A model generated the notes under the pieces. That model had not been told where the DNA came from. It worked only from the letters and a program-made list of their open reading frames with translations, and searched no databases. Position numbers and translations under genes: made by a program. This document shows positions 1 to 9,091 of a stretch of DNA of 64,000 nt, in pieces. Each line of letters opens with the position of its first letter. The first letter of the stretch is position 1. The DNA comes from Desulfovibrio sp. UCD-KL4C (lineage in GTDB: Bacteria > Desulfobacterota > Desulfovibrionia > Desulfovibrionales > Desulfovibrionaceae): assembly GCF_006210265.1 (NCBI RefSeq), contig NZ_VCNC01000005.1, forward strand, positions 1-64,000, given 5' to 3'.

Positions 1-29
1 GTATAAAAGTTATTAACAAAAGAAATTTG

Positions 30-146
30 TCCTTGCGACCATTGAGGAGGGGCCACACCCGATCCCATTCCGAACTCGGAAGTTAAGACCTCCATCGCCG
101 ATGATACTGCTAGGTAGCTAGTGGGAAAGTAGGTCGTCGCAAGGAC
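30..146 (+). rRNA. rrf: 5S ribosomal RNA, copy 1
   Basis: A 117-nt sequence with the universal 5S features: terminal helix formed by TCCTTGCGAC and its complement GTCGCAAGGAC, and the conserved internal stretch CGATCCCATTCCGAACTCGG. It is followed at once by an intrinsic terminator, so it is the last gene of an rRNA operon whose 16S and 23S genes must lie to the left of the window. A second copy of identical sequence starts at 491. Confidence 0.97.
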
Positions 147-159
147 TTTTGTTTTTAAA

Positions 160-190
160 GAAACCCCGTACATATTATGTACGGGGTTTC
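160..190 (+). terminator. Intrinsic terminator after 5S copy 1
   Basis: A near-perfect 15-bp inverted repeat (arm GAAACCCCGTACATA) with almost no loop, 13 bases after the 5S gene. The U-tract is weak, as is common for rRNA operon terminators that rely on stem strength. Confidence 0.8.
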
Positions 191-490
191 TTGCGTTAAA
201 GGAAATATTTGCAAAGTGATTTTTCGTTCTGTTTAGAAGAAGCCAGAACCGCGTTTATAAATCAGCTTACAGCTGTTTAGTCTGGTTAATTAATATAGAA
301 CCTTAGATTCTATTGTTAGCTGGTTCAAAAGTCCTTTTAAAAAGTTTTTAATATCGGGAAAGACTGATTCTATAAGCTAATAGCTGTTGACAGTGAGAAG
401 TTCTTTATATAGAACTCTTTCTCCTGCTTCGGCATAAGTTATTTGTTAAGAATAATGCTCTAGATAAATAAATATATTTTTAAATATTTG
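191..490. other. Spacer between the two 5S genes, no gene seen
   Basis: About 300 bases of AT-rich sequence without a credible open reading frame or tRNA. TTGACA at 387-392 is followed at 15 bases by TATAGA, a sub-optimal promoter-like pair that overlaps a small inverted repeat (AGTTCT at 400-405, AGAACT further on). It could give the second 5S gene its own promoter, but this is weak. Confidence 0.4.
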
Positions 491-607
491 TCCTTGCGAC
501 CATTGAGGAGGGGCCACACCCGATCCCATTCCGAACTCGGAAGTTAAGACCTCCATCGCCGATGATACTGCTAGGTAGCTAGTGGGAAAGTAGGTCGTCG
601 CAAGGAC
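491..607 (+). rRNA. rrf: 5S ribosomal RNA, copy 2
   Basis: Same 117-nt sequence as the copy at 30-146 as far as I can read, with its own different terminator behind it. Flanking sequences of the two copies differ except for the few bases directly before the gene, so this is an extra 5S gene after the rRNA operon rather than a repeat of the whole operon end. Confidence 0.97.
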
Positions 608-616
608 TTTAGTTTT

Positions 617-651
617 TAAAACCCCTGTACATTATGATGTATGGGGGTTTT
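617..651 (+). terminator. Intrinsic terminator after 5S copy 2
   Basis: Inverted repeat AAAACCCCTGTACAT / ATGTATGGGGGTTTT with a 5-base loop and one G:U pair, ending in TTTT. It lies ten bases after the 5S gene. Confidence 0.8.
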
Positions 652-727
652 CGCGTCTGAATATGATTTTCTTATACTTTTGCTAGAAATTATCTGTTTA
701 AATAAATTTAACGATTTCGAGGGAATA

Positions 728-1684
728 ATGGTTACTTTAGTTCTCTGCACGCTAATTCCAATTTTTTTAATGATTTTGGGTGGGGCGTTTGCATATAGAA
801 GTGAAATATTACCGGAAAATAGTGCCACCGTATTAAATGGCTTTGTTTGTTACTTTACTCTGCCAGCACTTATATTTGGATCACTCGCCACAACTCCGAT
901 AAATGAGATAGCAAGAGGTCGATTTATTACAGGAACTGTTGCTTCTATGCTCATATCCTATCTATTAATGTTTATATTTTCAAAATATGTTTTTAAATCA
1001 CACTACACTGAGAGTGCTATGAGAGCTATGACAGGAAGTTTTCCTAATTGTGCTTTTTTAGGTCTTCCGGTGATGCTTTCGTTGTTTGGTCATGGTAAGG
1101 ATGTTTTAATTGCTACAACTATCTCTATCCTTATACCTACCTTACTTATCATTATTGTCGTAGCAAAATTTTCTTTGTATAGAGCGGATAAGGATAAGTC
1201 TTTATTTTTAATTATCTATTCAATAGTAATTTTAACATTGAAAACACCTCTAGTTATTTCTGCATTAATCGGTATTGTTTTTTCTATCCTGCAAATATCT
1301 CTTCCAGCTTTTTTTACCAAAGCTTTGCATAGCTTTGGAATGTCTTCAATTCCGTGCGCTCTCTTTGCTGTTGGAATCGTACTAAGTAAGCAGAAAATAA
1401 AACTCGAATGGTCTAAAATACTATTAGTTAACTTTAGTAAAATGATCTTGCATCCTGTTTTAGCAGCAGTATTTTTGTCTTTACTTAAGGTTCCTGAAAA
1501 TATGCTTATTATGGGAGTTGTATCATCCGGAATGCCAGCAGCAGCTATAACATGCGTATTATCGCAGGAATATGAAACATTAGAAATGGAAACCTCTGCA
1601 AGTGTTTTGATCACGACTATAATTTATATGCCTTGTTTATTAGGAACCTTGTTTATTGCACATATGTTTGGGATAACATTTTAG
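728..1684 (+). CDS. AEC family (auxin efflux carrier-type) permease
   Basis: A 318-residue, strongly hydrophobic protein with about ten predicted membrane segments and the two-half layout of the AEC family (malonate/auxin-type permeases of the inner membrane). The first segment (VLCTLIPIFLMILGGAFAY) and the late conserved SSGMPAAA motif fit the family. I start it at the ATG at 728, preceded by a GAGGG ribosome site; the frame stays open 29 codons upstream but that part overlaps the 5S terminator and is not membrane-like. The substrate cannot be told; the family moves organic acids and similar anions. It stands alone on the plus strand. Confidence 0.8.
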   Translation: MVTLVLCTLIPIFLMILGGAFAYRSEILPENSATVLNGFVCYFTLPALIFGSLATTPINEIARGRFITGTVASMLISYLLMFIFSKYVFKSHYTESAMRAMTGSFPNCAFLGLPVMLSLFGHGKDVLIATTISILIPTLLIIIVVAKFSLYRADKDKSLFLIIYSIVILTLKTPLVISALIGIVFSILQISLPAFFTKALHSFGMSSIPCALFAVGIVLSKQKIKLEWSKILLVNFSKMILHPVLAAVFLSLLKVPENMLIMGVVSSGMPAAAITCVLSQEYETLEMETSASVLITTIIYMPCLLGTLFIAHMFGITF

Positions 1685-1784
1685 TTTTAATAGAACCGTT
1701 TTAACGAAGTGATTGTTTTTATATTTTGTTTAAGTTAATTAGATAATCATTTAATTTAAAGAAAATATAAATATGGAGTTACGT

Positions 1785-2405
1785 ATGACAATTAGCGTTA
1801 AGGATGCAATTAAGCAAAGGCATAGCGTAAGATCTTATTTAGATACGCCTTTAAATGATTCAGATATTATGGAGATTCTTGATGCAGGCCGGAACGCCCC
1901 ATCTAGTTTAAATTCTCAGCCATGGCGTTTTAAAGTTGTAACTGACAAAACAACAATAGAATGGCTTTCAACAAAAAAAGTATCCCGGAATCAGTCTTGG
2001 ATAGGTAAAGCTCCTGCTGTTATTGTTTGCTGTGTTGATCTGGATGGATACATAAAAGATTCTCAAGCCAGTGCATTTTTCTTTAGGGAAAATAATATTA
2101 TGGAAGAGGAGCCTATGCAAGGTATCGAAGAATATGTTGCTAAAGCTGAAAGCGAACCTGATTCTGATAAGTTCGGAGCCAGTGTTATGAATTTATCGAT
2201 AGCTATGTCTTTTATGATGCTTCGTGCAACAGAGCTAGGATTAGGTTCTTGTTGGGTCGGAATGTTTAATCCTGATTTAATTAAAGAACATTTAAATATG
2301 AGTGATAAGCTACGCATTGCAGCTTTACTTGTTATAGGCAAACCAGATGAAAGTGGAACAATTCCGCGTAACCGAAAAACAATCGATGATATTCTTATTA
2401 AGTAG
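1785..2405 (+). CDS. Nitroreductase family FMN oxidoreductase
   Basis: 206-residue protein of the nitroreductase fold. The N-terminus (RHSVRSYL) and PSSLNSQPWRF are the usual FMN phosphate- and ring-contacting segments, and the C-terminal GLGSCWVG plus IGKPDE are also family typical. Such enzymes reduce nitroaromatics, quinones or flavins with NAD(P)H in the cytoplasm; the true substrate here is unknown. The ATG at 1785 is preferred over the one at 1773 because GGAG at 1775-1778 is then well spaced. It converges on the TRAP operon and shares the terminator at 2429-2469. Confidence 0.85.
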   Translation: MTISVKDAIKQRHSVRSYLDTPLNDSDIMEILDAGRNAPSSLNSQPWRFKVVTDKTTIEWLSTKKVSRNQSWIGKAPAVIVCCVDLDGYIKDSQASAFFFRENNIMEEEPMQGIEEYVAKAESEPDSDKFGASVMNLSIAMSFMMLRATELGLGSCWVGMFNPDLIKEHLNMSDKLRIAALLVIGKPDESGTIPRNRKTIDDILIK

Positions 2406-2428
2406 ATTTTGGCTAAAATTAATATTTA

Positions 2429-2469
2429 AAAATTAGCGCCTTAGTTTTATAAACTGAGGCGCTAATTTT
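2429..2469. terminator. Bidirectional terminator between nitroreductase and dctM
   Basis: An 18-bp stem (AAATTAGCGCCTTAGTTT with its complement, one G:U pair) and a tiny loop, A-rich on the left and T-rich on the right, between two converging genes. It can serve both. Confidence 0.85.
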
Positions 2470-2514
2470 ATTTGATGGGCAAGAATCTCTATTTAAAAGT
2501 CTAATTAATTATTT

Positions 2515-3828
2515 TTAATACATAGCCTGTGGCAGGAACAAGATGATCTTGGGGAAGATTGCAAATAAAATTAATCCGACGATAATTGCCAAAAGAAATG
2601 GAATAGTTCCCTTAAATATTTCTTCTAATGTGATTGATGGTTCAAACTTTTTAGCCATCCCGTAAACCACGTAGACATTGATTCCTACAGGGGGAGTTAT
2701 AACTCCGATTTGTGTAACCAAAACAATTATTATTCCAAACCAGATAGGATTGAATCCAAGTGACATCACGACAGGATAGAAGACTGGAATTGTAAGCATG
2801 ATCAAAGCTAAAGCATCCATAAAACATCCGCCTATAAAATATATGGTAAGAATCATGCCCATAATTATAAGTGGATGAAGGTCAAATGACGCAGTCCATT
2901 CTGCAATATCGAACGGAATTCTCGTTACAGCTAAAAACTTTCCAAATATTACAGCTCCAGCAACGAGTAGCAGAACCATGCAGGATGTGCGAAGTGTTTC
3001 ATAAAGTGAATTTAAAAAAGCCTGCCATGTGAGTTGTCGTTTTAAAATACCTAAAACGAGTATGCCCAGAACACCGACTGCAGCGGACTCATTTGGAGTG
3101 AAAAAACCAAAGAACATTCCGCCAATTACCAGTGCGAAAATTATAAATGTATCAGCAAGCCCGATCAGTGAACGCATTTTTTCGGCAAAAGTGAATGTTT
3201 CACCTTTAGGCCCGAGATTTGGATTTTTGTGACATTGGATAGCTATTGCCACAATAAAAAGAAGTGTAAGAACTATCGATGGTACTATTCCAGCCATGAA
3301 TAGCTCACCTATTGATTGCTCGGTGAGCACTCCGTAAACAATGAGAACTACACTTGGCGGCATTATCATTCCTAGCCCGCCGCCTGAGGCTACAGAGCCG
3401 GCTGCAAGGGAATTGGAATATCCATACCGCTTCATTTCAGGGATGCCTACAGTCGCCATTGTCGCTGCTGTTGCAGGACTTGATCCGCAGACAGCTCCGA
3501 AGGCCGTGCATGCGGCTACGGTAGCCATTGCTAAGCCTCCCTGAATATTCCCGAGAAAGTGGTAAGCCGTTTTATAAAGTTTGCGACTTATGCCGCTGTT
3601 AAAAGCTAGCTGGCCCATTAAAATAAAAAGAGGAACTGTTGCCAGACTGTACGAAGAAAATGAATCATAAAAACTTCTGGATAATAAGTTTAGTCCACCT
3701 TTCATCGATATTAGAAACGAAAATCCGCTGAAGCCGACAAGAGTCATTACATATGCAACAGGCATACGGGTAAGAAAAAGAGCCAGCATTACTAATACAC
3801 CGAGGATTCCGGCTGTACTCGGTTCCAT
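2515..3828 (-). CDS. dctM: TRAP transporter large permease (DctM)
   Basis: 437-residue membrane protein, the usual length for the 12-segment DctM subunit that couples Na+ to uptake of a carboxylate or related acid. Family motifs are present: an early PLFILMGQLAF segment, GGLGMIMPPSVVLI in the middle and the late TPPVGINVYV. It begins one base after the end of the small permease gene, so the two are translated together. It is the last gene of the tetR-dctP-dctQ-dctM unit on the minus strand and ends ahead of the terminator at 2429-2469. Confidence 0.93.
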   Translation of the reverse strand: MEPSTAGILGVLVMLALFLTRMPVAYVMTLVGFSGFSFLISMKGGLNLLSRSFYDSFSSYSLATVPLFILMGQLAFNSGISRKLYKTAYHFLGNIQGGLAMATVAACTAFGAVCGSSPATAATMATVGIPEMKRYGYSNSLAAGSVASGGGLGMIMPPSVVLIVYGVLTEQSIGELFMAGIVPSIVLTLLFIVAIAIQCHKNPNLGPKGETFTFAEKMRSLIGLADTFIIFALVIGGMFFGFFTPNESAAVGVLGILVLGILKRQLTWQAFLNSLYETLRTSCMVLLLVAGAVIFGKFLAVTRIPFDIAEWTASFDLHPLIIMGMILTIYFIGGCFMDALALIMLTIPVFYPVVMSLGFNPIWFGIIIVLVTQIGVITPPVGINVYVVYGMAKKFEPSITLEEIFKGTIPFLLAIIVGLILFAIFPKIILFLPQAMY

Positions 3829-3829
3829 A

Positions 3830-4318
3830 TTACTTATCCCCCAAAAGATGCTTGGCTATTTCTTTAAGTAAAGTCAGTGTGAAACATCCAAATCCGAAAG
3901 CAAGTGAGTAGATTATCATATAGGTCGGCAGTGCGAGCGTCATTGTTACTTCGCCAGCATCTTTCAAACTTTGACCGTACAGAACAAGCCTCCACGCAAC
4001 CACCGCGAAAAGCGCTGCGCTTACAATATTTGTTGCGCAGTTAATATTGTGACGAGTTCTGTGCTTAAATTTGCTGACAAGGAATTCCACTCCGATGTTG
4101 CTTTTCTGCGAATGGGTATAACCTAGGGACAACCCGGTCGTTAATACCGCAAGTACCGCAATAATTTCTTCAACTCCGAAGATAGGAGATCCTAATGCTC
4201 CACGGAATATGATATCTGCTCCAGTCAGCAGAGCCATACTGAGAAGACAAAATGCTGCAATATTTTTTAATATGGTTTCAAGTTTACTTATCAGGTTTGA
4301 ACTTTTTAATTCACTCAC
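3830..4318 (-). CDS. dctQ: TRAP transporter small permease (DctQ)
   Basis: Small four-segment membrane subunit. I place the start at a GTG (4318), which has GGAG six bases upstream and gives 162 residues, normal for DctQ; an in-frame ATG at 4384 lacks a ribosome site. Motifs include GADIIFRGALGSPIFGVEE (first helices) and QKSNIGVE after the second helix, both typical. It sits between the binding-protein and large-permease genes. Confidence 0.85.
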   Translation of the reverse strand: MSELKSSNLISKLETILKNIAAFCLLSMALLTGADIIFRGALGSPIFGVEEIIAVLAVLTTGLSLGYTHSQKSNIGVEFLVSKFKHRTRHNINCATNIVSAALFAVVAWRLVLYGQSLKDAGEVTMTLALPTYMIIYSLAFGFGCFTLTLLKEIAKHLLGDK

Positions 4319-4446
4319 ATGGAGCTCCGTTAAAGAGGTGTAAGGTGTAAGTTGTTTTATTATTGTAAAAAAGTTTAAGATCAAATATATTTAGGATGCG
4401 GTTCTTAACACTATATTTTAGAAACGATGTCTGTTTGCAATTTTTC

Positions 4447-5460
4447 TTAATTATTGCATTTTTTGAGTGATTGAACTGTGAAATCTAAAATTTCTTTGCC
4501 GTTTAATCCCTTAGAATTTGTTACTTTCACATACTTATCCATCATAGGAGCGGCTTTTTCTTTCCAGCGTGCGCCTTCAGCTTTGCTTAAGGTAATAAAC
4601 TTTCCACCTTTTTTAGTTAAAAATTCTTTACCGACAGCATCACTTTCATCCCAAGCCTGTCCGTGTTTTTTCGCCCATTCCTTGTTTATTTCAGTGATAA
4701 TTTTCTGGAGATCAGCAGGTATTGAGTTCCATTTGTCCTTGTTCATTACAATGAAAAAAGTGGTTGTATATCCAACAGGGAAATCAAGTGTACAATAGTC
4801 TACAACATCAGCCATTTTCCAGCCTTTATTGCTTTCCATCGGATACATACCTCCGTTTACAACTCCTTTCCGGATAGCTTGATATGAATCAGGCATGGAC
4901 ATTGCGACAGGAGCACCACCAAGGATTTTAATCAATTCTGCGCAGTTTCCTGTACCGCGTAATTTTAAACCTTTTAGATCTTCTAAAGTTTTAACAGGTG
5001 TTTTTGCAGTAAAAAGGAGACCTGGTCCATGTGCGTGAAAGTACATAGGAGCAACATCATTAAATTCTTTTGGTTTAAATTTTTCGTATACTTCATTAGC
5101 TACCTTAGTAGCCGCGGTACCTGATTTATAACCTAATGGAAGATCAACTGCTGCCATTGTCGGGAAACGCCCGCGTGAGTAAGCGAGAGCTGAAAGGCCT
5201 ATGTCAGAGATCCCTTCGACAACGCCGTCATAACATTGTTTAGCCTTAGTAAGTGTTCCGCCCGGGAAGTATGAAATTTTAATTTTATTATCTGTCCGTT
5301 TTTCTACTTCCTTGCACCATGCTTCAGCTAGTTTTGATTGAACATGAGTAGGCGGAAAAAAACAGGAGTAGGTAAGTGTTATGGGGGCTGCATTCGCAGA
5401 AAAAGGCATTGCTGCAAATCCGATTACTAAGGCAATGAAGGTAAGTAGTAGTCTTTTCAT
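4447..5460 (-). CDS. dctP: TRAP transporter periplasmic binding protein (DctP)
   Basis: 337 residues with a clear signal peptide (charged MKRLLL, hydrophobic core, cleavage near SANAA). The mature part fits the DctP family: an Arg in KLRGTGN that would bind the ligand carboxylate, followed by the MPDSYQAIRKGVVNGG stretch. It captures substrate in the periplasm for the DctQM permease. GGAGAG lies just before the ATG. The ligand cannot be assigned from sequence. The TetR gene immediately upstream (38 bases away) is probably in the same transcript. Confidence 0.92.
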   Translation of the reverse strand: MKRLLLTFIALVIGFAAMPFSANAAPITLTYSCFFPPTHVQSKLAEAWCKEVEKRTDNKIKISYFPGGTLTKAKQCYDGVVEGISDIGLSALAYSRGRFPTMAAVDLPLGYKSGTAATKVANEVYEKFKPKEFNDVAPMYFHAHGPGLLFTAKTPVKTLEDLKGLKLRGTGNCAELIKILGGAPVAMSMPDSYQAIRKGVVNGGMYPMESNKGWKMADVVDYCTLDFPVGYTTTFFIVMNKDKWNSIPADLQKIITEINKEWAKKHGQAWDESDAVGKEFLTKKGGKFITLSKAEGARWKEKAAPMMDKYVKVTNSKGLNGKEILDFTVQSLKKCNN

Positions 5461-5498
5461 TTTCTCTCCATTAAGGCGTTGTTTTTAAGTTTAAGCTG

Positions 5499-6089
5499 TT
5501 ACTTTTTTAGCCCATTTGCCAAAGCGAGGGTGATCGCAGCTTCGCGAACATCTTTTAGGTCTACAAATCCAGTTTGAAGAGCATTTTGAACCATGAACCC
5601 TTCAAAAAGAACGGTATTGAAAGCACCTAATTTTTCAGGATGGTAGTCAGTTTCAATAAACTTGCTAACTAAATTAGCAAAAACTTTTTCCGACAGCCTG
5701 TATTGGCTTAAACTGAGATCATCACGCAACTCCGGGATGCGTGATGCATAAACTGTAAATTCCAGAAAGACTTTAGCCCAGTTGTAGTCCTGCACAATTA
5801 CTTCCAGAAAATCCCATATAATATGCATAACTTCTTCAAGACTTTGAGCTTTATCAAGTCTCTGATCTCTAGAATTGCGGTATGTTGTAAGTTTGTTTTC
5901 AACAATTTCTAAAAAAAGTTTATCCTTGCTTACCCAGTGTCGATAAAAACTTCCCTTTGAATACCCTGCATGGGTTGTAATTTCGGCGACAGTGGTTGCC
6001 ATATATCCATTTAAACCGAAAAGTTCTTCCGCAGAATTTATTAATTCTTCTTTCGTTTGTTGAGATTTTTCTTTTTGTTTTCTAGCCAT
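5499..6089 (-). CDS. TetR/AcrR family regulator, first gene of the TRAP operon
   Basis: 196-residue TetR-type repressor: helix-turn-helix in the first 55 residues (NGYMATTVAEITTHAGYSKGSFYRH is split over the second and third helices), then a helical ligand-binding domain. It lies directly ahead of dctPQM in the same direction. A strong promoter (6155-6183) and a double GGTCA-type inverted repeat (6113-6145) sit just upstream, a classic layout for an autoregulated repressor that also controls the transporter. The inducer may be the transported acid; that is inference. Confidence 0.9.
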   Translation of the reverse strand: MARKQKEKSQQTKEELINSAEELFGLNGYMATTVAEITTHAGYSKGSFYRHWVSKDKLFLEIVENKLTTYRNSRDQRLDKAQSLEEVMHIIWDFLEVIVQDYNWAKVFLEFTVYASRIPELRDDLSLSQYRLSEKVFANLVSKFIETDYHPEKLGAFNTVLFEGFMVQNALQTGFVDLKDVREAAITLALANGLKK

Positions 6090-6112
6090 TTGGCTTTCTC
6101 CTAAACAATATT

Positions 6113-6145
6113 GTGGTCAACGGTCACAAAATGACCATTGGTCAT
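6113..6145. promoter_or_regulatory. Probable TetR operator
   Basis: The perfect 15-base palindrome ATGACCATTGGTCAT (6131-6145) is preceded by a related imperfect site built from GTGGTCAACGGTCAC (6112-6126). Both lie between the promoter and the tetR start, where bound repressor would block transcription. Confidence 0.6.
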
Positions 6146-6154
6146 CTTTGCAGA

Positions 6155-6183
6155 GATATAACTTTGAGGAATAATACTGTCAA
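6155..6183 (-). promoter_or_regulatory. Sigma-70 promoter of the tetR-dctPQM operon
   Basis: Read on the minus strand: TTGACA (6183-6178), a 17-base spacer, then TATATC (6160-6155). The first box is a perfect consensus and the second matches four of six. The expected start falls just before the palindromic operator. Confidence 0.6.
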
Positions 6184-6381
6184 GATTATTATCATTTGCT
6201 ACATAAGAAGCGTAACGTAACAATTATAAATTACAAATTTGAACGGTTATCTTATTAGTTTAAACAAAGAATTATAAAATTTATTTATAATAAAAGCTGA
6301 GCTAATAGCGTAAGTTCGATTCTTTGTAATCTATTTGCTATATCTAGTTTATATATTTTAAAAAAAAGAGGCTCAAATCAA

Positions 6382-7755
6382 ATGAGATTTATTTGGCTTA
6401 TTTTTATATTTTTTGTTGTGAGTGTTGTTCCGTTTCAAGTTTCAGCACATCCGCTGGGTGAGGTTGTACAAGAAACCACAGTTCAAAATGAAGGTGAGCG
6501 GATTCTTATTATTTATGAAACGGCTATCGGGCCATCCATAACTGCTACCCTTGTCCCGGATGCGGATCATGATGGTGAGGTTACACCTAAGGAAGAAGCT
6601 GATCTAGCTCAAGCGATACATAAAATTCTGTATCCCAATATTGAAGTAGTTTTAGATGGTAAAGCAGTTGCAATGGATCTTTATTACGACTCCGTAGCTC
6701 CGGCGGTTGGGGGGTATAATAATGGTTTACGATTAAATTTGATTTATTCTCTTAGCATTTTTAATAATTCAAACAATCATGATCTTAAAATTTCTGATCA
6801 TAATTTTAGAGCTGGAGAATTGAAGTGGTTAAAATGGTTTGTTCAGGCAGAGCCAAATGTTAGTAAGGTTGCAACTTCAAAAGATTCCAGAACATTAGAT
6901 TATGCTTTCACAAGCAATGCCGTTAGTAAGATAAATTCAGAATCAACTTTAGGCGTTTCAGAAAATATTAATGATAAAAGTGCGCTCACGCCTGAACCCA
7001 AAGAAAATTCTAGTCAGGCGGCTTTGCGGGAATACCTTGCACAAGAGAATTTAGGAGCTTTGGCAACTATAGTTGCTCTAGGAATGGCCTTTATTTTAGG
7101 CATGGGGCACGCCTTAAGCCCAGGGCATGGAAAGGCTATGGTTGCAGCATATTTGATTGGGCGAAGCGGAAAAATTAAAGATGCTTTTACGCTTGGAATT
7201 ATTGTAACGATTACTCATGTTGCTAGTGTTATTGTGCTGGGTGTTATTGCTTTGTTATTATCAAGGTATTTTTTGCCCGGAGATCTTTATCCGTGGCTTG
7301 GAGCTTTTTCAGGATTGCTCGTTTTTATTGTGGGATATGTCATGCTCGCAAAGCGAGCTTTGAGCGGGCATCATCATCACCATCATCATAGTAATGAAAA
7401 TGAATCAACAAAAGAGAGTGGCGAGGTGTCATGGTGGTCAATGTTGAGCCTAGGAATTGCAGGAGGCATGGTTCCTTGTCCTACAGCTCTTGTTGTCTTG
7501 CTTGCTGCTGTTGCACTTGGAAGAATTGTTTTTGGACTTATGTTAATTTTTGCTTTTAGCTTCGGCCTTGCAGCAGTGTTAATTTTAATCGGAATTTTAA
7601 CTGTTCGAGCATCAAAGTTAGTAGATACTTTTTCTGGGTCACGCCGCTGGATTGAGAATTTACCTGTTGCCAGTGCTGGTCTTGTTATGGTTGCAGGAAT
7701 AGCAATTGCTTTAAATGCCTTAAGTGCTGGTGGAATTTTAAAGTTTTTACCATAA
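6382..7755 (+). CDS. NicO-type nickel/cobalt permease with EF-hand-like N-terminal domain
   Basis: 457 residues: signal peptide (1-22), an extracytoplasmic N-terminal domain of about 200 residues, then a polytopic permease. The permease carries the NicO/RcnA signature GHALSPGHGKAM (His243, His249) and a cytoplasmic or periplasmic loop with seven consecutive His (330-336), followed by GGMVPCPTA. Family members move Ni2+ or Co2+ out of or into the cell; direction is not decided by sequence. Residues 60-71 (DADHDGEVTPKE) look like an EF-hand loop. It stands alone, ending at a terminator shared with uppS. Confidence 0.85.
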   Translation: MRFIWLIFIFFVVSVVPFQVSAHPLGEVVQETTVQNEGERILIIYETAIGPSITATLVPDADHDGEVTPKEEADLAQAIHKILYPNIEVVLDGKAVAMDLYYDSVAPAVGGYNNGLRLNLIYSLSIFNNSNNHDLKISDHNFRAGELKWLKWFVQAEPNVSKVATSKDSRTLDYAFTSNAVSKINSESTLGVSENINDKSALTPEPKENSSQAALREYLAQENLGALATIVALGMAFILGMGHALSPGHGKAMVAAYLIGRSGKIKDAFTLGIIVTITHVASVIVLGVIALLLSRYFLPGDLYPWLGAFSGLLVFIVGYVMLAKRALSGHHHHHHHSNENESTKESGEVSWWSMLSLGIAGGMVPCPTALVVLLAAVALGRIVFGLMLIFAFSFGLAAVLILIGILTVRASKLVDTFSGSRRWIENLPVASAGLVMVAGIAIALNALSAGGILKFLP

Positions 7756-7780
7756 CCTTGTTCTGAGTTTTCCCACAAAA

Positions 7781-7810
7781 AACCCCTCAGACAGATAACT
7801 GTGAGGGGTT
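7781..7810. terminator. Bidirectional terminator between the NicO gene and uppS
   Basis: Stem AACCCCTC / GAGGGGTT extended by ACAG / CTGT across a two-base bulge, with an A-run on the left and TTAATA on the right. It lies between two converging genes. Confidence 0.75.
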
Positions 7811-7833
7811 AATAATATATATTGTTGTTATAT

Positions 7834-8529
7834 TTAAATCTGGTCGCCGGTTTTTCCGAAACGACGCTGTCTTTTAGTAAAGTCGGCTAATGCTTTTTCC
7901 AGCTCATCTGGCGTAAAGTCCGGCCAATATACATCAGTAAAGTATAACTCAGAGTATGCAGCCTGAAACAGTAAATAGTTTGAAAGCCGCTGTTCTCCGC
8001 TGGTGCGGATAATTAAATCAGGGTCCGGCTGTCCGGCTGTATATAAATTTTCGGAAATAGTTTCTTGGGTAATTTGGTCTTCCCGAAGTCCCGAAGAAAT
8101 TAATTTTTTACAAGCTCGCACCAATTCATCCCTGCCTGAATAATTCAGTGCAAGGTTTAATGTCATTGAGCTGCAATGCTGAGTTTTTTTTATGGTATGG
8201 GCAACAACCTGTTTTACGCCGAATGGGAAGTCTGAAAGTTCTCCCAAAACATTTAAGCGTATGTCCTGTTCACACAGATTCAACAGTTCTTTTTTTAAAA
8301 AAACAGTTAACAGATTGAAGAGCTGAGCTATTTCATCTTTTGGCCTTGCCCAGTTCTCTTTGGAGAACGTATACAAGGTCAAATATTTAATACCGAGTTC
8401 TCGGCTTTTTTCTACTATAGCTTTGGCTGCTTCAGTGCCTGCTTTATGACCTTCGCTGCGCGCAAGATCTCTAGCCTTTGCCCATCTACCATTTCCATCC
8501 ATAATGATGGCTACATGTCGGGGCATCAT
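7834..8529 (-). CDS. uppS: Isoprenyl transferase (undecaprenyl diphosphate synthase)
   Basis: 231 residues, cis-prenyltransferase family. The catalytic MDGNGRWA motif (Asp11) is at the N-terminus, and TFSKENWARP and RTSGEQRLSN follow at the expected places. It makes the C55 lipid carrier for peptidoglycan and surface glycans. The gene begins four bases after frr ends and is the last of pyrH-frr-uppS; a second ATG one codon in is equally possible as start. Confidence 0.95.
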   Translation of the reverse strand: MMPRHVAIIMDGNGRWAKARDLARSEGHKAGTEAAKAIVEKSRELGIKYLTLYTFSKENWARPKDEIAQLFNLLTVFLKKELLNLCEQDIRLNVLGELSDFPFGVKQVVAHTIKKTQHCSSMTLNLALNYSGRDELVRACKKLISSGLREDQITQETISENLYTAGQPDPDLIIRTSGEQRLSNYLLFQAAYSELYFTDVYWPDFTPDELEKALADFTKRQRRFGKTGDQI

Positions 8530-8533
8530 TATG

Positions 8534-9091
8534 TTATATTTCCAGTATTTCCTTTTCTTTTGCTAAAAAGAGATCATCACATTTTTTGATGAATTCGTCA
8601 GTATGCTTTTGCACATCATCTTGTGAGTTATGCATTTCATCTTCATTGATTTCTTTATCTTTTTCGAGCTTTTTAAGTGTATCATTCATGTCGCGACGGA
8701 CATTGCGGATAGCCACTTTAGAATCTTCAGTGAATTTTTTAGCTACTTTAACGAGATCTTTACGACGTTCCTCAGTTAAAGGCGGAATGCTGATGCGAAT
8801 AAGTTTTCCGTCGTTAACAGGGTTCAGTCCCAAGTCGGACTTAAGCAGAGCTTTATCAATCAGAGCGAATGCTCCTTTATCCCATGGCTGTATAGTAATT
8901 GTGCGGGAATCCGGCACAGCAACTGAAGCCAGCTGGTTTATCGGAGTGGGAGTTCCATAGTAATCAACCTTAACATGATCTATCAGGCCGGTTGAAGCTC
9001 TTCCTGTGCGCAGTCTTACAAAGTCACCGCTGAGACTGGTTAGAGCTCCTTCCATTCTTTTAATGCCATCTGACATAATTTCATTAATCAT
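8534..9091 (-). CDS. frr: Ribosome recycling factor
   Basis: 185 residues, the family's standard length, with the RLRTGRAS and RRDMND segments of the three-helix domain. It releases the post-termination ribosome with EF-G. The ATG at 9091 has GGAGG five bases before it and overlaps the end of pyrH by eight bases, so translation is coupled; an ATG four codons upstream has no ribosome site. Confidence 0.96.
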   Translation of the reverse strand: MINEIMSDGIKRMEGALTSLSGDFVRLRTGRASTGLIDHVKVDYYGTPTPINQLASVAVPDSRTITIQPWDKGAFALIDKALLKSDLGLNPVNDGKLIRISIPPLTEERRKDLVKVAKKFTEDSKVAIRNVRRDMNDTLKKLEKDKEINEDEMHNSQDDVQKHTDEFIKKCDDLFLAKEKEILEI

